A stretch of 64,000 nt of DNA, taken from contig NZ_JAHCMB010000148.1 in NCBI RefSeq assembly GCF_019904155.1, positions 41,970 to 105,969 on the forward strand, in the 5' to 3' direction. Below the pieces are notes generated by a model that searched no databases, had not been told where the DNA came from, and saw only the letters and a list, made by a program, of their open reading frames with translations. A program made the translations under genes and the position numbers. Positions 1-10,391 of the stretch are shown one piece after another; positions within the stretch are counted from its first letter, which is position 1; every line of letters begins with the position of its first letter. The stretch is from Paenibacillus sinensis (GTDB taxonomy: Bacteria > Bacillota > Bacilli > Paenibacillales > Paenibacillaceae).

Positions 1-452
1 TATTCCGAGCCGTCCTTAAGCTCCTGGAAGCCCCGCCGGATCGTCTCCGGCGTCAGGTCCGAGATCCACAGCCGTTTGACCGGCTGTTTGAGCTTCAGAT
101 GCCGCTGTATCAGCGAAAAAATATGCTGTCCCTCGCGCCCGGCGTCACAGCAGTTGATCAGAGCGTCGCAGCGCTTCGCCAGTTCTCCGATCTGCTTCAG
201 CTGATCAATCGTCTTGCGGTTTGGCACCAGCTTGAACGTCTCGGGAATAATCGGCAGGTCGGCGATATTCCACTTCTTGTACTTCGGATCATAGGCATCG
301 GGCTCAGCCAGTTCGATCAGATGCCCGATGGCCCAGGTGATGATATACTGCTCCCCTTCCAGATAGGAACGGCGATTTTGGGCTTTCGGGTCGATTGCGG
401 CGGCGATGTTGCGCCCCATATCCGGTTTTTCCGCAATGATCAATGTCTTCAA
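1..452 (-). CDS. topB: DNA topoisomerase III, N-terminal part (cut by window edge)
   Basis: Type IA topoisomerase that relaxes and decatenates DNA. Only about the first 150 residues are present; the gene runs off the left edge. The N-terminus carries the TOPRIM signature IIAEKPDMGRNIA, and further in comes CCDAGREGQHIF, the acidic DxGREG metal-binding motif of the family. I chose a TTG start at 450-452 because it directly precedes the TOPRIM strand and has GGGAG about 8 bases upstream; no in-frame ATG would keep this strand. It is the last gene before a 400-base repeat-rich gap and is transcribed away from proS. Topo III rather than Topo I is inferred from the REGQHIF context; the catalytic tyrosine lies outside the window. 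Confidence 0.9.
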   Translation of the reverse strand, partial: MKTLIIAEKPDMGRNIAAAIDPKAQNRRSYLEGEQYIITWAIGHLIELAEPDAYDPKYKKWNIADLPIIPETFKLVPNRKTIDQLKQIGELAKRCDALINCCDAGREGQHIFSLIQRHLKLKQPVKRLWISDLTPETIRRGFQELKDGSE

Positions 453-559
453 AACAATCGCTCCCGTTCATCTCTAAAGTACAATCTACTGTCTTGGTCC
501 CGATCACGGGCAACAGTTAATTATACTACAAATCCGTACCAAACGGGGCGGCGCCGGTC

Positions 560-865
560 ATCCGGTATTCAGTTACTCGCTAACTCGGTACTCGGTTATT
601 CGGTACTCGGTTACTCGGCAACTCGGCACTCCGTTATTCGGTACTCGGCACTCGGTACTCGGTTACTCGGTTACTCGGTTACTCGGCAACTCGGCAACTC
701 GGCACTCGGTTATTCGGTACTCGATACTCGGCACTCGGTACTCGGTACTCGGTTACTCGGCAACTCGGCACTCGGTTATTCGGTACTCGGTTACTCGGTA
801 CTCGATACTCGGCACTCAACACTCGGCAACTCCGCATTCGATGTCCGTTATTCGGTTATCCGGCG
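560..865. repeat. Degenerate microrepeat array, 7-8 bp units containing ACTCGG (CCGAGT on the minus strand)
   Basis: About 25 exact ACTCGG hexamers, counted by eye, are separated by one or two variable bases (TTACTCGG, CAACTCGG, CACTCGG, TACTCGG) and mixed with TTATTCGG variants. A 29-bp block starting CAACTCGGCACTCGG occurs at 695-723 and again at 761-789, so there is a higher-order repeat as well. The array fills the gap between proS and topB and its last degenerate units overlap the proS stop codon. The long plus-strand reading frame through it is an artefact of the repeat. No dyad symmetry typical of a terminator or CRISPR is seen. Function unknown. Confidence 0.9.
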
Positions 866-2680
866 AATTGCTTCCCGGTAATCGATGGTCTCCTTGCCGC
901 CGGTTCCGCGATGCTCGAACTCCACTCTGCCCTCGCCCGCCTCCCTGCCAATCACGATGACATGCGGCGCACCGATCAGTTCCGAATCCTTGAATTTAAC
1001 ACCCGGCCGTTCCTGTCTGTCGTCCAGCAGCACCTCTGCACCCGAGCGTTTCAACGCTTCATACAGCTCATCCGCCAGCTTCGTCTGCGCCTCGTCCCGC
1101 ATGGACACGACAATCAAATGAACGTCAAAAGGGGCAAGCTCCGCAGGCCAGGCGATCCCTTCCTCTCCCGCATGCTGCTCAGCAATAGCCGCAACCAGCC
1201 GGGATACACCGATGCCATAGCAGCCCATAATTATCGGCCGGCCTCTGCCGGTATCGTCGAGAAAGGAGGCCGACAGAGGCTCGCTGTAGCGGGTTCCCAG
1301 CTTGAACACATGGCCGATTTCGATGCCCTTGTGCACCCCGATTACCCCGCTGCGGCAGCGCGGACAGATGTCGCCTTCGGCTGCATTACGGAGATCACCC
1401 GTATGCAGGAGCGCAAAATGTACGCCCGGCACAACGCCGCGCAGATGATAATCCGGCTGGCCTGCTCCGGCAATGCCAGAAGTCATTTCCGCCACTGCAT
1501 AATCAACGAGCAAAGTCACAGGCAGCTTGAGCGACGTTGGTCCGACATAGCCGGGTAAGACACCGGCTGCCGCCAAGACAGCGGATTCTTCGGCGAGAGA
1601 CACTTCCGGCACGCCAAGGTATTTGGCGACCTTCAGCTCATTGACCTCATGGTCGCCGCGCACCAGCACGGCTGCGGTTTCCTCGCCTGCCGTGTAGATC
1701 AATGTTTTGATAATGTCTGCGGCCTGTAGCCCGAAAGCCAATACCAGCTGATCGATCGTCCGCACACCAGGGGTGTGGAAGAGCTCCGGTTCATGAGCCT
1801 GATCAGCGTTATGCACAAAGGCTGTCCCGGCGACTTCCCCGCTGCCTCCTTCTCGGTCTGCTGCCATACTGATCTGTATGTCCGTGAATGCCGCTCTGTC
1901 CGGCGTTGCGGCAGTTCCCCGGGAAGGCGATTCAGTTGCTTCTGGCATCTCTTTCGTTCCCTCCGTCTCCGCTTGCTCCACATTCGCCGCGTAGCCGCAG
2001 GAACCGCACACAGCAATGGCATCTTCACCTATGGACGAGATCGCGGTGAACTCGTGGCTGCCGCCTTCGCCTCCGATGGAGCCGGCATCCGCTTCAACGG
2101 CTCGGAAGTCCAGCCCGCAGCGGGCAAAGATCCGGTGATACGCCTCATACATAACGCGGTACGACCGATCCAGTCCTTCCTCCGTGGTATCGAAGGAATA
2201 GGCGTCCTTCATGATGAACTCGCGCCCCCGGAGCAGACCGGAGCGCGGACGCAGCTCGTCTCGGAACTTGGTTCCGATCTGATAGACGCGAACCGGCAGC
2301 CTCTTGTAGGAGCTCACCTCATTCTTCAGCAGCCAGGTCACCGCTTCCTCATGGGTCGGTCCCAGCACGAATGTCCGGCCGTGCCGGTCCTCCGCTTTCA
2401 TCAGATTGGGACCGTAGGTGGCGAAGCGTCCACTCTCCATCCACAGCTCGGCGGGCTGCAGCGACGGCAGGAGAACTTCCTGCACGTCGGCCCGTTCCAT
2501 CTCTTCTCTGATGATTCCCTCTACCTTTCGCAGAACCCTTCGTCCAAGCGGCAAATAGCTGTACACGCCGGCGGCAAGCTGCCGGACGTAGCCCCCGCGC
2601 AGCAGCAGGCTATGGCCCTGCGTATCGGCTTCGGACGGACGCTCCCGAAGTGTGTTCTGTAGCAAATGACTCTGGCGCAT
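848..2680 (-). CDS. proS: Prolyl-tRNA synthetase with editing domain insert
   Basis: Class II aminoacyl-tRNA synthetase that charges tRNA-Pro; cytosolic. 610 residues, the length of the bacterial ProRS type with a YbaK-like editing insertion. Class II motifs are visible: RDELRPRSGLLRGREFIMKD (motif 2 region), GPTHEEAVTWLLKNE, and GCYGIGVSRLVAA (motif 3). The insert spans roughly residues 230-390 and is preceded by a low-complexity Ser/Thr/Glu-rich linker after CGSCGYAANVE. The start at 2680 is set by an AAGGAGG site 8 bases upstream; a longer in-frame extension would begin within the T-box terminator. Expression is expected to be controlled by the T-box leader upstream. The stop codon lies in the edge of the CCGAGT repeat array. 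Confidence 0.97.
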   Translation of the reverse strand: MRQSHLLQNTLRERPSEADTQGHSLLLRGGYVRQLAAGVYSYLPLGRRVLRKVEGIIREEMERADVQEVLLPSLQPAELWMESGRFATYGPNLMKAEDRHGRTFVLGPTHEEAVTWLLKNEVSSYKRLPVRVYQIGTKFRDELRPRSGLLRGREFIMKDAYSFDTTEEGLDRSYRVMYEAYHRIFARCGLDFRAVEADAGSIGGEGGSHEFTAISSIGEDAIAVCGSCGYAANVEQAETEGTKEMPEATESPSRGTAATPDRAAFTDIQISMAADREGGSGEVAGTAFVHNADQAHEPELFHTPGVRTIDQLVLAFGLQAADIIKTLIYTAGEETAAVLVRGDHEVNELKVAKYLGVPEVSLAEESAVLAAAGVLPGYVGPTSLKLPVTLLVDYAVAEMTSGIAGAGQPDYHLRGVVPGVHFALLHTGDLRNAAEGDICPRCRSGVIGVHKGIEIGHVFKLGTRYSEPLSASFLDDTGRGRPIIMGCYGIGVSRLVAAIAEQHAGEEGIAWPAELAPFDVHLIVVSMRDEAQTKLADELYEALKRSGAEVLLDDRQERPGVKFKDSELIGAPHVIVIGREAGEGRVEFEHRGTGGKETIDYREAIRRITE

Positions 2681-2698
2681 CTTACGACCTCCTTCAAA

Positions 2699-3066
2699 AT
2701 AAAAAAGACACACTCGTCAGGGACGAATGTGTCGTTATACCACCCTAAGACGCCTTCGAACAGAAGGCGGCAATATGAAGCACCGGAACCGCTAGAAGAC
2801 ATGGCAGACCCCGTTCGCAGCCCTGTCCATCGCTTCTTGGACGCAAGGCGCGGCTTCAACCCGGAAATAACGGTCCGAACCGGCGGCGATTCACGCATGC
2901 CTGTTTCGATTGATCCTGCTGGATCGAATCTAGAATCTACAGTCAGGCGCTTCTTCACCGCAGCTACCGGGGCGGGGGGCGTCCGCACGCTTCGGGGAGC
3001 CTCTCAGCCGGTGAGCTCCCTTTCTGTACCTGACGTTATGGCGGCATGCCTTCCCTGGTCATTGCA
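2699..3066 (-). promoter_or_regulatory. T-box leader (tRNA-sensing riboswitch) of proS
   Basis: Read on the minus strand, positions 2746-2739 give AGGGTGGT, the core T-box that pairs with the acceptor end of uncharged tRNA. It is followed at once by a hairpin (GACACATTCGTC / GACGAGTGTGTC, 2707-2733) and a T run at 2701-2706, a rho-independent terminator ending just before the proS Shine-Dalgarno. Upstream lie an AGAAAGGGAGC stem I-like element and a CCGTTATTTCC element, as in other T-box leaders. A proline specifier (CCN) is expected from the downstream gene, but I could not place it by eye. Confidence 0.88.
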
Positions 3067-3069
3067 GAT

Positions 3070-3098
3070 GATATATCAAAAGTTCTTAAATGGTTCAA
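3070..3098 (-). promoter_or_regulatory. Predicted sigma-A promoter of proS leader
   Basis: On the minus strand, TTGAAC (3098-3093) and TATATC (3075-3070) are separated by 17 bases. Transcription would begin at the start of the T-box leader. It lies just past the gltD terminator, so proS has its own promoter. Confidence 0.6.
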
Positions 3099-3125
3099 CT
3101 GAAAGCTTATACATTCTTATACTTG

Positions 3126-3156
3126 AAAAAAGCGGGTTCGTCAAGTGCGAACCCGC
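3126..3156 (-). terminator. Rho-independent terminator after gltD
   Basis: Perfect 9-bp stem GCGGGTTCG / CGAACCCGC with a 7-base loop, followed on the minus strand by a T run. It separates gltD from proS. Confidence 0.88.
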
Positions 3157-3294
3157 CTGAATAACGTATCAGAGCCTATTTCGTATCGCTGCTTAATGCG
3201 CATGTCGCAGCAGCATGTATTTCGTGATATCTGGTATACCATGATCACTTGCATATTCCGGCAAGGCATGAATTTCGGCTAATAACGCTGCCGA

Positions 3295-4782
<1,488 letters not shown>

Positions 4783-4917
4783 TGTTCTTCCCCCATCCGT
4801 TCTCTTCTGTGGTGTTGCCGTTCATACCGGCACCCGCCCAGGCGGGACGCATATGACATGTAAATATACGCGCATATGTTTCAACATTCCGCGAAATGTT
4901 TAATTACTTTAATTTTA

Positions 4918-4945
4918 ATTATATTAGCATTCAGCACTTTGTCAC
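4918..4945 (-). promoter_or_regulatory. Predicted promoter of gltD
   Basis: On the minus strand GTGACA (4945-4940), a 16-base spacer and a perfect TATAAT (4923-4918). The surrounding gap is strongly AT-rich. I saw no certain TnrA or GltC site. Confidence 0.55.
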
Positions 4946-4993
4946 GTTAATGGACTAATTTGCCGATTGTTTGTACTTTTTTCACATGAAGTG

Positions 4994-5500
4994 TCAGGTC
5001 GCCGTATTGCGGTCCAGACGTTCATATACGACGAAACGGTAGCCATACCGATTCTTCTCATCCCGGATTCCCGGTTCGCTTGAAACCTCAGTCCACTGGC
5101 TCCAGTCAATCTCCGGAAAAAAGGTATCCCCGTCGAACGACTCTTCGATCAGCGTGACGATCAGCCGGTTGGCAACAGGCAGCGTTATCTTGTAAATCTC
5201 CGCTCCCCCGATCACCATCAGTTCTGTCTCGTCACCCGCCGCCTGAAGAGCCTCTTCAAGACTGTGAACAACCTTCGCTCCCTCGGCGCTGAAGCTTGCG
5301 TCTCGCGTCAGGACAATGCTTGTTCTGCCCGGCAGCGGCTTTCCTCCAAGAGAGTCCCAGGTTTTGCGGCCCATCAGCATCGTCCTGCCCATCGTCCGCT
5401 CCTTGAAAAAGGCAAAATCACGAGGCAAATGCCAGGGCATGGTGCCCCCTTTGCCAATGACGCCATCCAGCCCCATAGCCCAAATCAGACTGATCTCCAC
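4994..5500 (-). CDS. folA: Dihydrofolate reductase
   Basis: Reduces dihydrofolate to tetrahydrofolate with NADPH. 168 residues, typical. Family motifs are present: IWAMGLDGVIGKGGTMPWHL (substrate and cofactor loop), MGRKTWDSLGGKPLPGR, and VIGGAEIY. I place the start at a GTG (5498-5500), giving a protein beginning just before ISLIWAM; AAAGGAG lies 12 bases upstream, a rather long spacing. A TTG at 5536 would add 12 residues upstream of that Shine-Dalgarno and is less likely. The gene follows thyA after 51 bases, so the two are probably co-transcribed: ThyA produces the dihydrofolate that this enzyme recycles. Confidence 0.95.
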   Translation of the reverse strand: MEISLIWAMGLDGVIGKGGTMPWHLPRDFAFFKERTMGRTMLMGRKTWDSLGGKPLPGRTSIVLTRDASFSAEGAKVVHSLEEALQAAGDETELMVIGGAEIYKITLPVANRLIVTLIEESFDGDTFFPEIDWSQWTEVSSEPGIRDEKNRYGYRFVVYERLDRNTAT

Positions 5501-5551
5501 CGCTGTATTCCGCTCCTTTCGGCCATTTCTGTTCAAGCGCGCCTCCCGGTT

Positions 5552-6346
5552 CTAAACCGATACAGGCGCCTTAATGCCCGGATGGTACCGGTAATCCACA
5601 AATTCGAAGTCATCGTACGTGTAATCGAAAATGCTGTCCGGCTTGCGGCGGATAACCAGCTTCGGCAGCTCGTAAGGCTCACGGGCCAGCTGGGTCGCCA
5701 CCTGCTCCAGATGATTGGTGTATATGTGCACATCGCCGCCAGACCAAATAAATTCACCCGGTGCAAGTCCCGTCTGATGGGCGACCATATGGGTCAGCAG
5801 CGCATAACTGGCAATATTGAACGGAAGACCGAGGAACGTGTCCACCGATCGCATGGTCAGCATGCAGCTCAGCTTGCCGTCCGCCACATAGAATTGAAAG
5901 ACGAAATGGCAGGGAGGCAGCTTCATCTGATCAATCTCCCCGACATTCCAGGCGCTGACGATATGTCGGCGGGAATCCGGGCTAGTGCGGATCGCTTCGA
6001 TGACCTGTGAAATCTGGTCGATATGCCGTCCGTCAGCGCTCTCCCATGCCCTCCACTGCGAGCCGTACACCGGCCCGAGATTTCCATTCTCGTCCGCCCA
6101 TTCGTCCCAGATGGTGACGCCGTTCTCCTTCAAGTAGGAGATGTTCGTCTCACCCTTTAGGAACCACAGCAGTTCATGTATTACCGACTTCAAATGAATC
6201 CGCTTGGTCGTGAGCAGCGGAAACCCTTCCGAGAGATCAAAATGCAGCTGGCGGCCGAATACGGATATCGTACCCGTTCCCGTACGGTCGCTCTTGCGCG
6301 TGCCGTGATCCAGAATGTCCTGCAACAAATCGAGATATTTACGCAA
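5552..6346 (-). CDS. thyA: Thymidylate synthase
   Basis: Converts dUMP to dTMP with methylene-tetrahydrofolate. 264 residues, the classic ThyA length. The catalytic cysteine is in [11 protein letters not shown], the phosphate-binding arginines in [13 protein letters not shown], and [19 protein letters not shown] and [11 protein letters not shown] are typical. I chose TTG at 6344-6346 as start: it gives the canonical N-terminus [15 protein letters not shown] and has GGAGG 12 bases upstream; upstream in-frame codons lack conservation. It is the first gene of the thyA-folA pair. Use of TTG and GTG starts in both genes may keep expression modest (inference). Confidence 0.96.
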   Translation of the reverse strand: MRKYLDLLQDILDHGTRKSDRTGTGTISVFGRQLHFDLSEGFPLLTTKRIHLKSVIHELLWFLKGETNISYLKENGVTIWDEWADENGNLGPVYGSQWRAWESADGRHIDQISQVIEAIRTSPDSRRHIVSAWNVGEIDQMKLPPCHFVFQFYVADGKLSCMLTMRSVDTFLGLPFNIASYALLTHMVAHQTGLAPGEFIWSGGDVHIYTNHLEQVATQLAREPYELPKLVIRRKPDSIFDYTYDDFEFVDYRYHPGIKAPVSV

Positions 6347-6529
6347 GCTTCCAACGCTCCTCCATACATAATCTCTTTCCAGTGTACCATGACTCACGCT
6401 ACATGTAACATACCAAACTCTAGAAAAGGGAGGAAAACGTGATGAGAGTCATAGAAAGCACAGATCCTCAGAATATCGAGAGTGACCGGGCAATTGAGTA
6501 CCATAGATCATAATTTCAGTTATTGTTGG

Positions 6530-6574
6530 AAAAAAGGAGCGAAAACGCGTCGCGTCTTCGCTCCTTCTGTGTAA
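6530..6574 (-). terminator. Terminator of the pdh operon
   Basis: GGAGCGAAGACGCG pairs with CGCGTTTTCGCTCC, followed by a T run on the minus strand. It lies about 30 bases after the lpdA stop codon. Confidence 0.88.
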
Positions 6575-6605
6575 ACCCGGTGTAATGCGGGACTCTTGAC
6601 GTATA

Positions 6606-8021
6606 TTAGCGAGTCAGTACGTGGATCGGATGCCCTTCAACCAGCTCGGCTGCTTCCATGACCACTTCGCCGAGAGTCGGATGCGCATGGATGGTCAGGG
6701 AGATGTCTTCAAGCGTTGCGCCCATCTCAATAGCCAGACCAAGCTCGGCGATCAGGTTCGAAGCTTCGATGCCGACGATTTGTGCGCCCAGCACCAGATT
6801 GTTCTCTTCGTTCGCCACAATCTTGATGAAGCCGTCTGCATTGTTCAAGGACAGTGCGCGGCCGTTGCCAGCGAACGGGAATTTGCCAGCCTTCACCTTG
6901 TAGCCCTTATCCTTCGCTTCCTTCTCCGTCAGACCGACACTGGAGCATTCCGGATCGGTGAACACAACGGCCGGGATGACCTTGTAATCCACGACGGATT
7001 TATGTCCTGCGATCGCTTCTGCGGCGATTTTGCCTTCGTAAGAAGCTTTATGAGCCAGTGCCAGACCCGGTACAATGTCGCCGATAGCGAAGATGTGCGG
7101 GATGTTGGTGCGTCCCTGATGATCGACCTTGATCAGGCCGCGCTCATCCAGCTCGACGCCGATCAGATCGAGACCCAGCTCGCCGTCAGTGTTCGGACGG
7201 CGTCCGACCGTCACGAGCAGATAGTCAGCCGTAACTTCCTTGGACTCGCCGTTGACGGAGTACTTAACCGTTACATCCTTGTCAGTCTGCTCGGCGCTTT
7301 CTGCCTTGGCATTCGTTACGATTTCAATGCCGGTCTTCGCCATGCTCTTGGCAACGAGACGGGTCATATCCTTGTCGAAGCCTGGGAGCACGGTATCCAT
7401 GCCCTCGATGATTGTCACCTTTGTGCCGAATTTCGAGTACATTTGGCCAAGCTCGGCGCCAATGTAGCCGCCGCCGATAACGATCAGGCTCTTCGGAATT
7501 TCCGGCAGCTCCAGCGCTTCCGTGGAGGACAGGATACGTCCGCCGAACGGGAATGGCTTGAGCTCAATCGGACGGGAGCCCGTCGCGATAATGCAGTTCT
7601 TGAAGCGATAGCGCGGCGACTCGTGATCGTTGAACACACGGGCCTCCGTCGTGCTGATGAACATGCATTCACCGTTGAAGACTTCTACCTTGTTGCCTTT
7701 CAGCAGTCCGGCTACTCCGCCGGTGAGCTTCTTCACGACGCCGGCTTTGAATTCCTGCGTCTTCGCGAAGTCAACCTTCACGTTCTCGGCGCTGATGCCG
7801 AATGCCTCGCCGTGCTTGGCGGACTCATATTGATGAGCCGCCGAGATCAGCGCTTTGGAAGGGATACAGCCGCGGTTCAAGCACACGCCGCCAACCTCGG
7901 ACTTGTCGACGATGAGAACCTTCTGGCCCAGCTGTGCGGCGCGGATGGCCGCCACATATCCGCCGGGACCGGCACCAATTACCAATGTATCAATATCGAG
8001 TGAAGCGTCTCCCACTACCAT
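6606..8021 (-). CDS. lpdA: Dihydrolipoyl dehydrogenase (E3)
   Basis: Flavoprotein that reoxidises the dihydrolipoyl groups of E2 and reduces NAD. 471 residues. IGAGPGGYVAAIRAAQLG is the FAD-binding motif, CLNRGC the redox-active disulfide, VIGGGYIGAELG the NAD-binding motif and HAHPTLGEV the His-Glu active-site pair contributed across the dimer. It is the last gene of the pdhA-pdhB-pdhC-lpdA operon, separated from pdhC by 3 bases, and is followed by a strong terminator. It may also serve other 2-oxoacid dehydrogenases, since no second E3 gene is seen here. Confidence 0.97.
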   Translation of the reverse strand: MVVGDASLDIDTLVIGAGPGGYVAAIRAAQLGQKVLIVDKSEVGGVCLNRGCIPSKALISAAHQYESAKHGEAFGISAENVKVDFAKTQEFKAGVVKKLTGGVAGLLKGNKVEVFNGECMFISTTEARVFNDHESPRYRFKNCIIATGSRPIELKPFPFGGRILSSTEALELPEIPKSLIVIGGGYIGAELGQMYSKFGTKVTIIEGMDTVLPGFDKDMTRLVAKSMAKTGIEIVTNAKAESAEQTDKDVTVKYSVNGESKEVTADYLLVTVGRRPNTDGELGLDLIGVELDERGLIKVDHQGRTNIPHIFAIGDIVPGLALAHKASYEGKIAAEAIAGHKSVVDYKVIPAVVFTDPECSSVGLTEKEAKDKGYKVKAGKFPFAGNGRALSLNNADGFIKIVANEENNLVLGAQIVGIEASNLIAELGLAIEMGATLEDISLTIHAHPTLGEVVMEAAELVEGHPIHVLTR

Positions 8022-8024
8022 ATG

Positions 8025-9350
8025 TTACACCTCCATAACCAGCAGCTCGGGATTGGCGAGCAGCGATTTAATGTAGTTCATAAAGTTCTGTGCGGTTGCG
8101 CCGTCGATGAGACGATGGTCGAAGCTCAAGGACAGAGCCATAACCGGAGCGGCGACGATTTCGCCGTTCTTCACAACCGGCTTCTCGCTGATGCGGCCAG
8201 TTCCAAGGATGGCCACTTCCGGATAGTTGATGATCGGAGTGAAGAACATGCCGCCGGCAGAGCCGATGTTCGTGATGGAGATCGTGCTGCCCTTCATTTC
8301 GTTCGGGCTCAGCTTGCCTTCGCGGCCGCGGGCGGCCAGGTCGCTGATAGCCGAAGCGATCATCCAGATGCTCTTGCGGTCGGCATCCTTGATTACCGGA
8401 ACGATCAGACCGTTATCCGTGTCTGTAGCGATACCGATGTTGTAGTATTTCTTGTACACGATTTCGTTCGCTTCTTCGTCGATGGTTGCATTCAGCGCCG
8501 GGAACTGGCGCGAAGCCGCAACGAGAGCCTTGACGATGAACGGAAGGTAAGTCACCTTCACACCCTTCTTCTCGGCAACAGGCTTCATGCGGGTACGGAA
8601 AGCTACGAGCTCGGTTACGTCCACTTCGTCCATAATCGTAACATGAGGAGCGGTGTATGCCGATTTGACCATCGCATTGGCGATCGCCTTGCGGATGCCC
8701 TTGAACGGCACGCGTTCTTCTTCCAGGCTGACGTTGCCGGATGCCGCAGCTGCAGGAGCAGCAGCTTTCTCGGCTGGAGCACTTTCGGCTGCCGCAGCAG
8801 CGGATGCCGGAGCCGCGCTCTGTCCGCCGTTCAGGAAGGCTTCCACGTCTTCGCGGGTAATCTTGCCGCCCTTGCCGGTTCCGTTCACCTTGCCGATGTC
8901 CACGCTGTTGTCGCGGGCGAACTTGCGGACGCTCGGCGTAGCCAGTACATCGCGGTCCGGAGCCGGTACCGCTTCTGCACCGCCGGCTTTGGCGTCAGAC
9001 GGGCTGGATTCTGCAGGAGAGGATGCTGTATCAGCGCTTCCTTTGGCCGAATCGGCTTCCTGGGTGGCCTGTTCTTCCTCATGGCCGCCTTCCTGCTCCG
9101 GAATATCGCCTTCCGCGTCGATAACAGCCACAGTCTGGCCTACGCGGAATACATCTCCATCCTTCGCAAGCACTTCAAGAACGGTACCGTTAACGGGACA
9201 AGGAACTTCAACAACTGCCTTGTCGTTTTGCACTTCCATGATGATATCTTCGTCGGTTACTTTGTCCCCGGCCTTAATATGCATTTTGATAATTTCGCCT
9301 TCATGCAGACCTTCGCCAAGTTCGGGGAACGGGTAATTAAATTTAGCCAC
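8025..9350 (-). CDS. pdhC: Pyruvate dehydrogenase E2, dihydrolipoamide acetyltransferase
   Basis: Core of the pyruvate dehydrogenase complex; transfers acetyl from lipoyl to CoA. 441 residues in three parts. The N-terminal lipoyl domain (about 1-80) has the lipoylated lysine in VQNDKAVVEV. A Glu/Ala/Ser-rich linker leads to the E1/E3-binding domain (LATPSVRKFARDNSVDIG), then a second Ala/Pro-rich linker, then the catalytic domain (from about 205) ending with FDHRLIDGA, the HxxxDG active site. One lipoyl domain only. Spacing is 34 bases from pdhB and 3 bases to lpdA. Pyruvate specificity is inferred from operon order and similarity of E1 to PdhA/PdhB. Confidence 0.96.
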   Translation of the reverse strand: MAKFNYPFPELGEGLHEGEIIKMHIKAGDKVTDEDIIMEVQNDKAVVEVPCPVNGTVLEVLAKDGDVFRVGQTVAVIDAEGDIPEQEGGHEEEQATQEADSAKGSADTASSPAESSPSDAKAGGAEAVPAPDRDVLATPSVRKFARDNSVDIGKVNGTGKGGKITREDVEAFLNGGQSAAPASAAAAAESAPAEKAAAPAAAASGNVSLEEERVPFKGIRKAIANAMVKSAYTAPHVTIMDEVDVTELVAFRTRMKPVAEKKGVKVTYLPFIVKALVAASRQFPALNATIDEEANEIVYKKYYNIGIATDTDNGLIVPVIKDADRKSIWMIASAISDLAARGREGKLSPNEMKGSTISITNIGSAGGMFFTPIINYPEVAILGTGRISEKPVVKNGEIVAAPVMALSLSFDHRLIDGATAQNFMNYIKSLLANPELLVMEV

Positions 9351-9384
9351 GTTCGATTACCTCCCTATATAAGTTTGAGTACGA

Positions 9385-10362
9385 TTAGAATTCCAGTACT
9401 TTCTTGACGCCGGCAATAATGCGCGACGGGTTCGGCAGCCAGGTATCTTCGATCTGGGCATACGGATATACAGTGTCAGGACCGGTTATGCGGAGAACAG
9501 GAGCTTCCAGATGCAGCAGCGCTTTTTCATTGACCTGAGCAATTACTTCTGCGGCTACGCCGGCGCTCTTCTGGGCTTCCTGAACGACGATTACGCGGTT
9601 CGTCTTCTTGACAGATTCGACAATTGTATCGATATCGATCGGGCTGACGGTGCGCAGGTCAATAATCTCGGCCTTGATTCCGCTCTTCTCGAGCTCATCT
9701 GCAGCCTTGGTGGCGGTATGTACCATCAGGCCGTAGGCGATAATTGTAACATCGGAGCCTTCGCGCACAACGTTGGCTTTGCCGATCTCAACCGTATAAT
9801 CTTCTTCCGGAACTTCCGCACGGAACGCATGATAGAGGTTCAGGTGTTCCATGAAGAATACCGGGTCATTGTCGCGGATCGCGGCAATCAGCAAGCCTTT
9901 TGCATCGTAAGGGTTGGACGGAATAACAACCTTGATGCCAGGGCTCTGTGCGATCAGGCCTTCCAGGGAGTCAGTGTGCAGCTCCGCCGCTTTAACCCCG
10001 CCGCCGAAAGGCGTACGGAATACGACCGGCGCATTGTACTTGCCGCCTGTGCGGTAGCGCAGACGAGCGGCTTGAACGACGATTTGGTCCAGCGCTTCAA
10101 AGATGAAGCCGACGAACTGAATTTCGGCGATCGGCCGGAAGCCCTGTACGCCCAGTCCGACAGCAAGGCCGCCGATTGCGGACTCAGCCAGCGGTGTATC
10201 AAATACGCGGTCTTCGCCGAATTCTTTCTGAAGTCCTTCCGTTGCGCGAAACACGCCGCCGACATGGCCTACGTCTTCGCCGAAGATCAGGACATTCGGG
10301 TCGCGCTTTAATTCGACGCGCATTGCGTCGCGAATCGCTTCTTTCATATTCATTTGTGCCAT
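9385..10362 (-). CDS. pdhB: Pyruvate dehydrogenase E1 component, beta subunit
   Basis: Forms the alpha2beta2 thiamine-diphosphate decarboxylase with PdhA. 325 residues beginning [20 protein letters not shown], matching the usual PdhB N-terminus. The ATG at 10360-10362 is preceded by AAGGAGG 11 bases upstream; an in-frame extension of eight residues would overlap that site. [18 protein letters not shown] and the conserved [14 protein letters not shown] region are characteristic. It starts 29 bases after pdhA and precedes pdhC. Confidence 0.96.
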   Translation of the reverse strand: MAQMNMKEAIRDAMRVELKRDPNVLIFGEDVGHVGGVFRATEGLQKEFGEDRVFDTPLAESAIGGLAVGLGVQGFRPIAEIQFVGFIFEALDQIVVQAARLRYRTGGKYNAPVVFRTPFGGGVKAAELHTDSLEGLIAQSPGIKVVIPSNPYDAKGLLIAAIRDNDPVFFMEHLNLYHAFRAEVPEEDYTVEIGKANVVREGSDVTIIAYGLMVHTATKAADELEKSGIKAEIIDLRTVSPIDIDTIVESVKKTNRVIVVQEAQKSAGVAAEVIAQVNEKALLHLEAPVLRITGPDTVYPYAQIEDTWLPNPSRIIAGVKKVLEF

Positions 10363-10391
10363 AGCCTTCAGTTCCTCCTTATTCAAAATCC

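Noticed and set aside
560..865. CRISPR array
   Set aside because: Units are 7-8 bp with no unique spacers of constant length and no cas genes nearby.
99..881. 260-residue plus-strand reading frame
   Set aside because: It covers topB in the wrong strand and then the CCGAGT array; the product is a repeat artefact (SVLGYSVLGYS).
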